64,000 bases of DNA from Saccharopolyspora elongata (GTDB lineage Bacteria; Actinomycetota; Actinomycetes; Mycobacteriales; Pseudonocardiaceae). Position numbers and translations under genes: made by a program. Location of the stretch: NCBI RefSeq assembly GCF_004348985.1, contig NZ_SMKW01000053.1, positions 1 to 64,000 of the forward strand, given 5' to 3'. The notes beneath the pieces are model-generated. The model was not told the DNA's origin and did no database searches. It saw only the letters and a list, made by a program, of their open reading frames with translations. This document shows, one piece after another, positions 42,125-50,663 of this stretch; position 1 is the first letter of the stretch; each line of letters opens with the position of its first letter.

Positions 42125-43606
42125 TCAGAGGCGGATCGAGAAGGGGTCGGGGGTCTGGCCGGTGAGGTCGACCATCACGTTCTTGGTGTTGAGGTAATCG
42201 TGGAGGGCTTCTTCGCCGCGTTCGCGGCCGTAGCCGGACTTCCGGGTGCCGCCGAAGGGCGCCTGCGCGGCGCTGGCCCGGTAGGTGTTGACCCAGACCG
42301 TGCCCGCTCGCAGCCGCTTGGCGACCCGGTGGGCGCGGGTCAGGTCGTTGGCCCAGATCCCGGACGCCAGGCCGAAATCGCTGTCGTTGGCGATCTTGAC
42401 CGCTTCGTCGTCGTCGGCGAACGGGATCGCGCTCAGCACCGGGCCGAAGATCTCCTCGCGGGCCAGCTTCGAGTCGTTCGCGACGTCGGCGAACACCGTG
42501 GGCCGCACGAACAGCCCCTCGCCCAGTGCCGGGTCGTCGACCGGCTCGGCGCCGACCACCGCGCGGGCGCCGGCTTCGACACCGGAGTCGATGGCGCGCT
42601 GGATGCGGTCGCGCTGCGGCTCGTTGGCGACCGGCCCCATCTGAGTCCGCGGATCCGCCGGGTCACCGAGGCGGATCTCCGCGGCTCGCGCCGCGACCGC
42701 CTGCACCACCTGCTCGTAGACCGATTCCTGCACCAGCAGCCGGCTTCCGGCGATGCAGGTCTGGCCGCCCGCGGCGAAGATCCCGGCGACCGCGCCGGTG
42801 ACCGCGCGGTCCAGGTCGGCGTCGGCGAAGACGATGTTCGGGGACTTGCCGCCCAGCTCCAGCGTGACCGGGATCAGGTTCGTGGCCGCGGCGGCCGCGA
42901 TGGCCCGGCCGGTGGGCACGCTGCCGGTGAAGCTGATCCGGTCCAGGCCCGGGTGCTCGGTCAGCGCGATCCCGGCCTGCGGCCCACCGGAGACGATGTT
43001 GATCACTCCCGGCGGGAACCCGGCCTGCTCGACGAGGTCGGCCATGCGCAGCGTGGTCGCCGAGGCGTGCTCGGAGGGCTTGATGACCACTGTGCACCCC
43101 GCCGCCAGCGCCGGGGCGAGCTTGTTGGCCAGCAGCTGCATCGGCGAGTTCCAGGCGGTGATCAGCGCGGCGACGCCGATCGGCTCGGCGAGCGTGTAGT
43201 CCAGGGTGTCCGGGTTGTCCAACGGGATGGTGCGCCCGTAGAGCTTGTCTGCGTAACCGGCGAAGAACCGGTAGTTGCGGGCGGCGAAGCGCGCCTGGCC
43301 GGTGGTCTCGCGGACCAGCTTGCCGTTGTCGGTGGACTCCAGCCTTCCCAGTTCCTCGGCGTACTCGTCCACCAGCGCGGCCAGCCGGTTCATCAGCTCG
43401 GCGCGGCGCACGCCAGGTGTCGTCGACCAGCCGCCGTCGAAGGCGGCGCGGGCCGCGGCGACGGCGGCGTCGACGTCTTGCGGGCTCGCGTCCGGAATGG
43501 TGGCGAACTCCGCCGCGGTGAAGGGGTTGATCGCGGGCAGCTCCTGCCCGGTGGACGCCCGCACCCGCTGCCCGCCGATGAGCATCCGGTCACTGGGGTT
43601 GGTCAT
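42125..43606 (-). CDS. NAD(P)-dependent aldehyde dehydrogenase
   Basis: A 493-residue ALDH: AWNSPMQLLANKLAPALAAG, FTGSVPTGRAIAAAAA, general base in LELGGKSPNIVF, nucleophilic cysteine in AAGGQTCIAGSRLLV, and EEIFGPVLSAIPF. It oxidises an unknown aldehyde to the acid. First gene of the reverse catabolic operon (ALDH - hydroxyacid dehydrogenase - TcuA-like). The ATG at 43606 follows GGAGCGCGTCTC weakly. Confidence 0.93.
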   Translation of the reverse strand: MTNPSDRMLIGGQRVRASTGQELPAINPFTAAEFATIPDASPQDVDAAVAAARAAFDGGWSTTPGVRRAELMNRLAALVDEYAEELGRLESTDNGKLVRETTGQARFAARNYRFFAGYADKLYGRTIPLDNPDTLDYTLAEPIGVAALITAWNSPMQLLANKLAPALAAGCTVVIKPSEHASATTLRMADLVEQAGFPPGVINIVSGGPQAGIALTEHPGLDRISFTGSVPTGRAIAAAAATNLIPVTLELGGKSPNIVFADADLDRAVTGAVAGIFAAGGQTCIAGSRLLVQESVYEQVVQAVAARAAEIRLGDPADPRTQMGPVANEPQRDRIQRAIDSGVEAGARAVVGAEPVDDPALGEGLFVRPTVFADVANDSKLAREEIFGPVLSAIPFADDDEAVKIANDSDFGLASGIWANDLTRAHRVAKRLRAGTVWVNTYRASAAQAPFGGTRKSGYGRERGEEALHDYLNTKNVMVDLTGQTPDPFSIRL

Positions 43607-43880
43607 GAGACGCGCTCCATGGTTGGTCGTCGTCGACGTCACCGCGCCGAGGGCAGGTACCTCCGCAGGCCTGCGGATCCCGGTACGCCGTTGTATACAA
43701 AAGCATACTCTCGCTTCGTCGCGACGTGTCAAGCCCGAACCCTTGCGCCCCAACGGAGTCGAGTCGACGACGAAGAAGCTCTTGACCTCACGCCGCGTGT
43801 CCGTATTCTGCTGCATACATTCGCACACTGCTGCATTCGGCTGAATTCTTCGTCGCCCAACCCCGCAGAGAGGAACAACG
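43607..43880. promoter_or_regulatory. divergent promoter with two matching GntR-type sites
   Basis: GTATACAAAAGCATAC (43693-43708; TTGTATACAA at 43691-43700 is itself a perfect palindrome) and GTATTCTGCTGCATAC (43803-43818) share the form GTATNC-N4-GCATAC. They sit 110 bases apart between the ALDH gene and the carrier gene, near each start. A related site lies upstream of the gntR gene. Confidence 0.65.
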
Positions 43881-45148
43881 ATGTCCGCTGCGATCGCGGC
43901 CAGCGTGGGTTGCCTGGTCCTGATGTTCGCCTTGGCGATCGCCTTCAACGTCAACATCGGCGTGCTCGGCTTCGTCGGCGCGCTGGTGGTCGCCGGCATC
44001 GGCGGGCTGTCCGTGGACCAGGTGCTGGAATCCTTCCCCGCCGACATCTTCGTGCTGATCGCCGGGGTCACGTACCTGTTCGCGATCGCCCGCGAGAACG
44101 GCGCCGTCGAGCTGATAGTCCGGACCGGCGTCCGGCTGGTCGCCGGCAAGGTGGCGCTGATCCCGGTGGTGTTCGGCGTGATCGCCGCGGTCCTGGTCGC
44201 CTCGGCGTCTTCCCCTCCGCGGCGCTGGCGCTGCTGGCGCCGCTGGCGATGACCTTCGCCGCGCAGTACCGGGTCAGCCCGCTGCTGATGGGCCTGATCA
44301 TCCTGCACGGCGTCAACGCCACCGCCATGTCGCCGCTGAACTCCTACGGCGCGGTGACCAAGAGCGTGCTGGAGAAATCCGGTCTGGCCGACGTGTCGAT
44401 CTGGTCCGTGTTCACGCTGTTCCTGGCGATGTACGTGCTGCTGATGGCGGTGGTGTACTTCGCCTTCGGCGGGATGCACCTGATCCGCCACGGCCACGGC
44501 GAGGAACCCGCGGTCGACGGCGTCGACACCACCGTGGAGCGGACGAAGATCACCGGCGAGCAGAAGGTCACGCTGCTGGCCATCGCGGCGCTGATGGTGC
44601 TGGCGCTGGGCTTCGGGCTGGACGTGGGCATCACCGCGTTCGGGCTCGGCGCGCTGCTCACGCTGTTCTTCCCGAAGCGCGCCGACGGCGCGGTCAAGGG
44701 CATCTCGTGGAGCGTCATCCTGCTGACCTCGGGATTGTTCGTCTTCGTCGGCGTCGCCAAGGAGGTCGGCGCGATCGACTACGCCTCCAACGCCATCGGC
44801 AGCCTGGGCAACCCGCTGATCACCACCCTGCTGGCGTTCGTGATCGGTGGCGTCGTGTCGGCGTTCGCCTCCACCACCGCGACGCTGGGCGCGACCTTCC
44901 CGATCCTGATCCCTCCGCTGCAGGCGGCGAACTTCGCGCACATCCCCGGCGCGGTGGCCGGTTTCGGCGTGGCGGCCAGCGTGGTCGACGTCAGCCCCAC
45001 CTCGCCGAGCGGCGCGATGCTGATGGCCAACGTCCGCAACCGCGACAAGCAGGTCTACTTCCGCCAGCTGCTGAGCTACGCCGGCGCCATGCTGGTCTCC
45101 GGATCCCTGGTGCCGTGGTTCCTGCTGGTGGTGCTGGGCCTGGGCTGA
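43881..45148 (+). pseudogene. MatC-like dicarboxylate carrier, broken by a one-base frameshift
   Basis: The first 108 or so codons (ATG 43881, SAAIAASVGCLVLMFALAIA...) match the MatC N-terminal domain: IGGLSVDQVLESFPADIFVL and ELIVRTGVRLVAGKVALIPV. At 44199-44205 (GCCTCGGCG) the frame changes: the original frame ends at a TGA near 44250, while a frame two bases on continues with GVFPSAALALLAPLAM and nine or so helices to TGA 45148. One missing G would restore about 422 residues. It is either a sequence error or inactivation of uptake for the adjacent catabolic operon. RBS AGAGAGGAAC. Confidence 0.75.
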
Positions 45149-45150
45149 GC

Positions 45151-45198
45151 GGTCGTGAGCGCGTGACCGGGCTCCGACCCGGTTGCGCACTCACGACC
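45151..45198. repeat. dispersed hairpin family 1, copy c
   Basis: GGTCGTGAGCGCGTGACCGG (from 45151) faces CCCGGTTGCGCACTCACGAC (from 45178), a 21-bp stem with three non-Watson-Crick positions. It begins 2 bases after the carrier stop and looks like its terminator. From 45199 to 45336, up to rraA, I see nothing further. Confidence 0.75.
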
Positions 45199-45336
45199 CC
45201 GGTCAGGCGAGTTCGGCGAAGTGCTCGGCCCGGACGGGGCTGCCCGCGACACGGCAGGGCGGTTGCGCACCGCCGCCAACCGTCGGAACGCGATCGGGAC
45301 GGCCTGCGCGTGCGCTCGGCCGTCGGGCCGGTGGAA

Positions 45337-45810
45337 CTACGGCTCGGTGATCACCACGATGCCGTCCTGGTCGGACACCACGTGCTCGCCGGGCACGAAC
45401 CGGACGCCGCCGAGCTCGACGACATCGTCGACGGTTCCCTCGCCGGTCTTGGTGCTCTTGCGCGGGTTGGTGCCCAGCGCCTTGACGCCGAAGTCCATCC
45501 CGGCCAGCACCGCCGAGTCGCGCACCGCGCCGTTGATGATGACGCCGCTCCAGCCGTTCGAGCGGCCGATCTCGGCGATCAGGTCGCCGATCAGCGCGGT
45601 GTGCAGCGAGCCGCGGCCGTCGATGACCAGCACCTGGCCGTCGCCGGGCTCGGAGAGGACCTTCTTGAGCAGGGCGTTGTCCTGGAAGCACGTGACCGTG
45701 CGGATCCGGCCTTCGAACGCCTCGCGCCCGCCGAGGTTGCGGAACTGCACGTCGCAGCTGCGCACCTCCGGGCCTTCCCGGTCCGCGAGATCAGCCGTCG
45801 CCTGAGCCAT
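45337..45810 (-). CDS. rraA: RraA-family protein
   Basis: A 157-residue RraA/HMG-aldolase-like protein: GQVLVIDGRGSLHTALIGDL, GWSGVIINGAVRDSAVLAGM, DFGVKALGTNPRKSTKTGEG and RFVPGEHVVSDQDGIVVI. The G-x-G and R-D residues of the aldolase-like site (NGAVRDS) are present. Named for RNase E inhibition in E. coli; many members are 4-hydroxy-4-methyl-2-oxoglutarate or oxaloacetate-acting enzymes, which would fit the adjacent carboxylate cluster. ATG 45810 has GGGAGGACTC upstream. Confidence 0.85.
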   Translation of the reverse strand: MAQATADLADREGPEVRSCDVQFRNLGGREAFEGRIRTVTCFQDNALLKKVLSEPGDGQVLVIDGRGSLHTALIGDLIAEIGRSNGWSGVIINGAVRDSAVLAGMDFGVKALGTNPRKSTKTGEGTVDDVVELGGVRFVPGEHVVSDQDGIVVITEP

Positions 45811-45909
45811 GAGTCCTCCCGGATCGCCGCTGTCGTGGACGGCGAGCGTACCCACCGGTAGCCGGACGCGGCCCCGCACCGCGACCAACGCCACACCGGC
45901 CCCGGTACC

Positions 45910-45929
45910 GCAGTTTCAATTGAAACTGC
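45910..45929. repeat. family 2 palindrome
   Basis: GCAGTTTCAATTGAAACTGC is a perfect 20-base palindrome in the 330-base rraA-rbpA gap. With no loop it can act as a DNA site or a short hairpin. The rest of this gap holds copy d of family 1 and the rbpA terminator. Confidence 0.7.
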
Positions 45930-46047
45930 ACATCAGGCACCGGAGCGGGCGCGTCGTCGGCGACCTGACCGATGCCCGAGGTGGCGACGACCATGCGGGT
46001 GCTGCGGCACATGCTCGCCGCGGTCAACGAGATCGACGTCGAGCCGT

Positions 46048-46089
46048 CGTGAGCGCTGAAGCCGGTTCTTACCGGAACCAGCACTCACG
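46048..46089. repeat. dispersed hairpin family 1, copy d
   Basis: CGTGAGCGCTG (46048-46058) faces CAGCACTCACG (46079-46089) with one mismatch, with an inner CCGGT/ACCGG stem. It adjoins the rbpA terminator. Confidence 0.7.
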
Positions 46090-46092
46090 AGA

Positions 46093-46138
46093 AACGAACC
46101 GGGCCGGGTGAGCTGTCGCCCACCCGGCCCGGTTCGTT
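46093..46138. terminator. rbpA terminator
   Basis: An 18-bp perfect stem, AACGAACCGGGCCGGGTG (46093-46110) with 46121-46138, loop AGCTGTCGCC, 4 bases past the rbpA stop. Confidence 0.9.
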
Positions 46139-46142
46139 GATC

Positions 46143-46487
46143 TCAGCGGCCCTTGCGCTCGCGGAGCTTGGTCAGCGCTTCCTCCAGGATGGCCATCCCG
46201 TCGGCATCGCTGCGCCTCTCCTTGACGTACGCGAGGTGGCTCTTGTACGGCTCGTTCCGCCGTGCCTCGGGCGGATTCTCCTGGTCCAAGCCCGCCGGCA
46301 AACCGCAGCGCGGGCAGTCCCATTCCTCCGGCACCTCGGCGTCCATCGCAAACGACGGCCGGCTGTGGTGCGCGTTGGCGCACCAGTAGTCGACCCGCTT
46401 GCGCGGCGCGGCTTCCCCCCGCTCCGACTCGCCTACCGTGGGGCCCGAGCCCACACGCGTGCCGCGAATGGCGTTGCCACCAGTCAT
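46143..46487 (-). CDS. rbpA: RNA polymerase-binding protein RbpA
   Basis: The 114-residue actinobacterial transcription factor. The zinc-ribbon core has DYWCANAHHSRPSFAMDAEV and EEWDCPRCGLPAG; the sigma-interaction C-terminus reads SHLAYVKERRSDADGMAILE EALTKLRERK. It binds RNA polymerase and sigma-A-type factors and stabilises the open complex. Monocistronic, with a strong terminator. Confidence 0.95.
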   Translation of the reverse strand: MTGGNAIRGTRVGSGPTVGESERGEAAPRKRVDYWCANAHHSRPSFAMDAEVPEEWDCPRCGLPAGLDQENPPEARRNEPYKSHLAYVKERRSDADGMAILEEALTKLRERKGR

Positions 46488-46542
46488 CCGTCTTCACCCA
46501 CCAAGCGGCCCGGGGTTGTCGACCGGCTGGGTGCCCGGTCGA

Positions 46543-46776
46543 TCAACCGATCTTGATCAACACGCCGACACCGATGATGGAGATGACCCACAGCGCCATG
46601 ACGAACAACGTCATCCGGTCGAGGTTCTTCTCCGCCACACTGGAACCGGCCAGGTTGGACTGCATACCGCCGCCGAACAGCGAGGACAGACCGCCGCCCT
46701 TGGCCCGGTGCAGCAGCACCAGCAGCACCAGCAGCACACTCGTCACGATCAACATGATCTGCAGGAAAAGAGTCAT
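46543..46776 (-). CDS. secG: SecG, preprotein translocase subunit
   Basis: A 77-residue protein with two helices: LQIMLIVTSVLLVLLVLLHR, the loop KGGGLSSLFGGGMQSNLAGS, and RMTLFVMALWVISIIGVGVL. It is part of SecYEG. ATG 46776 is chosen over an upstream start because the family begins at MxLFLQI. It follows tpiA, as in many actinobacteria, after a terminator. Confidence 0.93.
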   Translation of the reverse strand: MTLFLQIMLIVTSVLLVLLVLLHRAKGGGLSSLFGGGMQSNLAGSSVAEKNLDRMTLFVMALWVISIIGVGVLIKIG

Positions 46777-46921
46777 CACGTCCTCGTTCGCACAGCGGTC
46801 CGCGACCAAGCGTACCGGGCCACCAACAGCGAGTTGACCACCGTCCACCCGTTTGCCGCGAGGACGGTCTCACACTGCTCCACCCGGTGCACCCCAGGGG
46901 TGCCGGGCGGGTCGGCGCGAA

Positions 46922-46958
46922 CGGCCCGTTCACCTCACCGGGAGAGGTGAACGGGCCG
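46922..46958. terminator. terminator of gap-pgk-tpiA
   Basis: CGGCCCGTTCACCTC (46922-46936) pairs perfectly with 46944-46958, loop ACCGGGA, 8 bases past the tpiA stop. Confidence 0.85.
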
Positions 46959-46966
46959 GAAGCGCA

Positions 46967-47752
46967 TCACGGGATCGGGCCGCCCGCGGCCATGGCGGAG
47001 AGCTTGGCGAACTCGTCGCCGTTGAGGCTCGCGCCGCCGACCAGGGCGCCGTCCACGTCCGACTGGCCGATCAGGTCGCCGATGTTGCTCGACTTCACCG
47101 AGCCGCCGTAGAGCACCCGCACCTCGTCGGCGATCTCCTTGCCGTACTTCTCCTCCAGCGCCGCCCGCAGCGCCCCGCAGACCTCCTGCGCGTCCGCAGC
47201 GGTGGCGACTTTGCCGGTGCCGATCGCCCACACCGGCTCGTAGGCCACCACGACCTGGCGCACCTGCTCGGCCTTGAGGCCCTTGAGCGCGTTGATCAGC
47301 TGCGTCGTGCAGTGCTCGACGTGGCCGCCGGACTCGCGCACGTCGAGCTGCTCGCCGACGCACAGGATCGGCGACATGCCGTGCTTGAGGGTGGCGCGGA
47401 CCTTCTTGTTCACCAGCTCGTCGGTCTCCGCGTGGTACTCGCGGCGCTCCGAGTGGCCGACCACCACGTAGCTGCACCCGAGCTTGGCCAGCATCGGCCC
47501 GGACACGTCACCGGTGTAGGCCCCGGACTCGTGCTCGGAGATGTCCTGCGCGCCGTGCTTGAGCAGCAGCTTGTCGCCGTCGATCAGGGTCTGCACGCTG
47601 CGGATGTCGGTGAACGGCGGCAGCACCGCCACCTCCACCTTCGCGAAGTACTTCTCCGGCAACGCGAAGGCGACCTTCTGCACCAGGGCGATCGCCTCCA
47701 GGTGGTTCAGGTTCATCTTCCAGTTACCGGCGATCAGTGGCTGCCTGGCCAT
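46967..47752 (-). CDS. tpiA: triose-phosphate isomerase
   Basis: A 261-residue TIM barrel: PLIAGNWKMNLNHLEAIALV at the start, YVVVGHSERREYHAETDELV with the catalytic histidine, VVAYEPVWAIGTGKVAT with the catalytic glutamate, and LYGGSVKSSN. Starts 2 bases after the pgk stop. Confidence 0.96.
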   Translation of the reverse strand: MARQPLIAGNWKMNLNHLEAIALVQKVAFALPEKYFAKVEVAVLPPFTDIRSVQTLIDGDKLLLKHGAQDISEHESGAYTGDVSGPMLAKLGCSYVVVGHSERREYHAETDELVNKKVRATLKHGMSPILCVGEQLDVRESGGHVEHCTTQLINALKGLKAEQVRQVVVAYEPVWAIGTGKVATAADAQEVCGALRAALEEKYGKEIADEVRVLYGGSVKSSNIGDLIGQSDVDGALVGGASLNGDEFAKLSAMAAGGPIP

Positions 47753-47754
47753 GT

Positions 47755-48957
47755 TCAGCGCTCACCTTCCAGGACGGCCACACCGGGCAGGTCCTTGCCT
47801 TCGAGGTATTCCAGCGACGCGCCGCCGCCGGTGGAGATGTGCGAGAAGCCGTCCTCGGGCAGTCCGAGGGTCCGCACCGCGGCGGCCGAGTCGCCGCCGC
47901 CGACCACGCTGAACGAGTCGGAGTCGACGATGGCCTGCGCGACGCCGCGGGTGCCGTCGGCGAACGCCGGGAACTCGAACACGCCGGCCGGGCCGTTCCA
48001 GAACACCGTGCCGGCCTCGCGGAGGATCCCGGCGAACTGCTCGACGCTGCGCGGCCCGATGTCCAGCCCCATCCAGTCGGCCGGGATCGCGTCGGCGGCC
48101 ACGACCTGCTTCTCCGCGTCCGCGGCGAAGCGGTCGGCGACCACCACGTCCACGGGCAGCACCAGCTTGTCGCCGTGCTCGGCGAGCAGCTGCTCGGTGG
48201 AGGAGATCTGGTCCTCCTGCAGCAGCGAGTTGCCGACGTTGTGGCCCTGGGCGGCCAGGAACGTGTACGCCATGCCGCCGCCGATGAGCAGCTTGTCGAC
48301 CTTGGGCAGCAGGGCCTTGATGACGCCGAGCTTGTCGGAGACCTTCGAGCCGCCGAGCACCACGACGTAGGGGTGCTTCGGGTCGCCGGTCAGGGTGCGC
48401 AGCACCTCGACCTCGGCGAGCACCAGGCCGCCGGCGTAGGCGCGCAGCCGCTTGGCGACGTCGTAGACCGACGCCTGCTTGCGGTGCACCACGCCGAAAC
48501 CGTCGGAGACGAAGGCGGCGTCCGGGCCGACCAGCGCGGCCAGCTCGTCGGCCAGCGCGCCGCGCTCGGCGTCGTCCTTGCTGGTCTCGCGGGCGTCGAA
48601 GCGGACGTTCTCCAGCAGCGCGACCGACCCGTCGGTCAGGCCCGCCACCGTGGACTTCGCCGAGTCGCCGACCAGGTCACCGGCCAGCGCGACGTCCGCG
48701 CCGAGCAGCTCGCCGAGGCGCCGCGCGACCGGGGCCAGGGAGAACTCCGGGTCCGGCTCGCCCTTGGGGCGGCCGAGGTGCGCGGTGAGCACCACCTGGG
48801 CGCCGGCACCGGTCAGCTTCCGGATGGTCGGCAGGGAGGCGCGCACCCGGCCGTCGTCGGTGATCTTCTCGCCGTCCAGCGGCACGTTGAGGTCGGCACG
48901 CACCAGAACACGCCGACCCCGAACGCCCTCGGACAGCAGATCGTCGAGATTCTTCAC
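47755..48957 (-). CDS. pgk: phosphoglycerate kinase
   Basis: A 400-residue kinase: RVLVRADLNVPLDGEKITDD, HLGRPKGEPDPEFSLAPVAR, VVLGGSKVSDKLGVIKALL and the C-terminal SVVGGGDSAAAVRTLG. GTG start at 48957. The gap to gap (about 340 bases) is filled by a hairpin and a family 3 repeat, so co-transcription with gap is not certain. Confidence 0.96.
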   Translation of the reverse strand: MKNLDDLLSEGVRGRRVLVRADLNVPLDGEKITDDGRVRASLPTIRKLTGAGAQVVLTAHLGRPKGEPDPEFSLAPVARRLGELLGADVALAGDLVGDSAKSTVAGLTDGSVALLENVRFDARETSKDDAERGALADELAALVGPDAAFVSDGFGVVHRKQASVYDVAKRLRAYAGGLVLAEVEVLRTLTGDPKHPYVVVLGGSKVSDKLGVIKALLPKVDKLLIGGGMAYTFLAAQGHNVGNSLLQEDQISSTEQLLAEHGDKLVLPVDVVVADRFAADAEKQVVAADAIPADWMGLDIGPRSVEQFAGILREAGTVFWNGPAGVFEFPAFADGTRGVAQAIVDSDSFSVVGGGDSAAAVRTLGLPEDGFSHISTGGGASLEYLEGKDLPGVAVLEGER

Positions 48958-48981
48958 GTCTGCTCCTACGCAGTTATGGAA

Positions 48982-49027
48982 AAGGCCCGCACGAGCCGGG
49001 ATTTGCCGAACGGCTCGTGCGGGCCTT
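48982..49027. terminator. strong hairpin between gap and pgk
   Basis: A 16-bp perfect stem, AAGGCCCGCACGAGCC (48982-48997) with 49012-49027, loop of 14. It lies in the pgk leader just before the pgk start on the reverse strand. It may end gap transcripts or act as an attenuator. Confidence 0.7.
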
Positions 49028-49041
49028 CAGAGACTGGTCTT

Positions 49042-49293
49042 TGCAAGCGGCGCAGCCGCTTCCAGCGGTAGACCGGCCGCCGCGGTACTCAGCCCGCTAC
49101 CTGCCTGAGCTGCCGCAAGCGGCGAAGCCGCTTAGCCCACCTACGCAACTGGCACCGCCGCGGGTTCTCAGAAGCTTTGTCGCGAGGACAGCCCCGACGC
49201 GACGTATTGGTCATACGTGCGTCGGGGATCCCGGAGCCGAGAAAGCTTCTGAGGTTCCGCCACCCGCACCGCTACGCAGAACGAGCCTGGAAC
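49042..49293 (+). repeat. structured dispersed element, family 3, copy D
   Basis: AAGCGGCGAAGCCGCTT (49117-49133) is preceded by a partial second copy of the same palindrome (49045-49061). The outer stem TCAGAAGCTTT (49168-49178) pairs perfectly with 49242-49252. The inner stem CCCCGACGC (49192-49200) pairs with 49219-49227, topped by ACGTAT/ATACGT (49202-49218). The conserved right part GGTTCCGCCACCCGCACCGC (from 49253) leads to GAGCCTGGAACTCTC. Compared with copy A the stem bases differ but the pairing is kept. Confidence 0.75.
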
Positions 49294-49295
49294 TC

Positions 49296-50306
<1,011 letters not shown>

Positions 50307-50657
50307 GCCGATCTCTCCTCGTGACTGACCCGGCCGGCGACGCGGCGGGTGAGGTTGATGGTCTCGGCATCACCCTATCTGCCACCGGGGCCTTCGCACG
50401 CGGGCGGGCGAGCGGGCTCACGCTCCGGAAAGGCGATGTCTCCCACCAGCCGCACCCGGCCCGCGACCAACCGCGACCACACGCGCATCAGCGCAGGTCA
50501 ACGCACTGCGGAGCGACTCGATCTGAGCGGCGGCGGCGATCGCGGCCCGTGATCGGCATCTCTGCACCGGTTCGGCGCCGTGCCGGTTTTTCACAGTTCC
50601 AATTCAAACGGTGATTTACCGTCCGCCGGGACCGCAGTTTCAATTGAAACTGCGGTC
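50307..50657. other. gap promoter region and whiA 3' region with family 2 palindrome
   Basis: About 350 bases without a gene. At 50630-50657 is a perfect 28-base palindrome (GACCGCAGTTTCAA plus its complement), 6 bases past the whiA stop, with a weak relative (CACAGTTCCAATTCAAACGG) at 50592-50611. The palindrome fits a whiA terminator or a binding site; the rest should hold the gap promoter. Confidence 0.6.
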
Positions 50658-50663
50658 GACCGG

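Noticed and set aside
45972..46052. 26-codon frame starting MPEVATTMRVLRHM that looks like a protein tail
   Set aside because: Too short, no upstream coding sequence in frame, and its end lies in a family 1 hairpin; a remnant is possible but cannot be supported.
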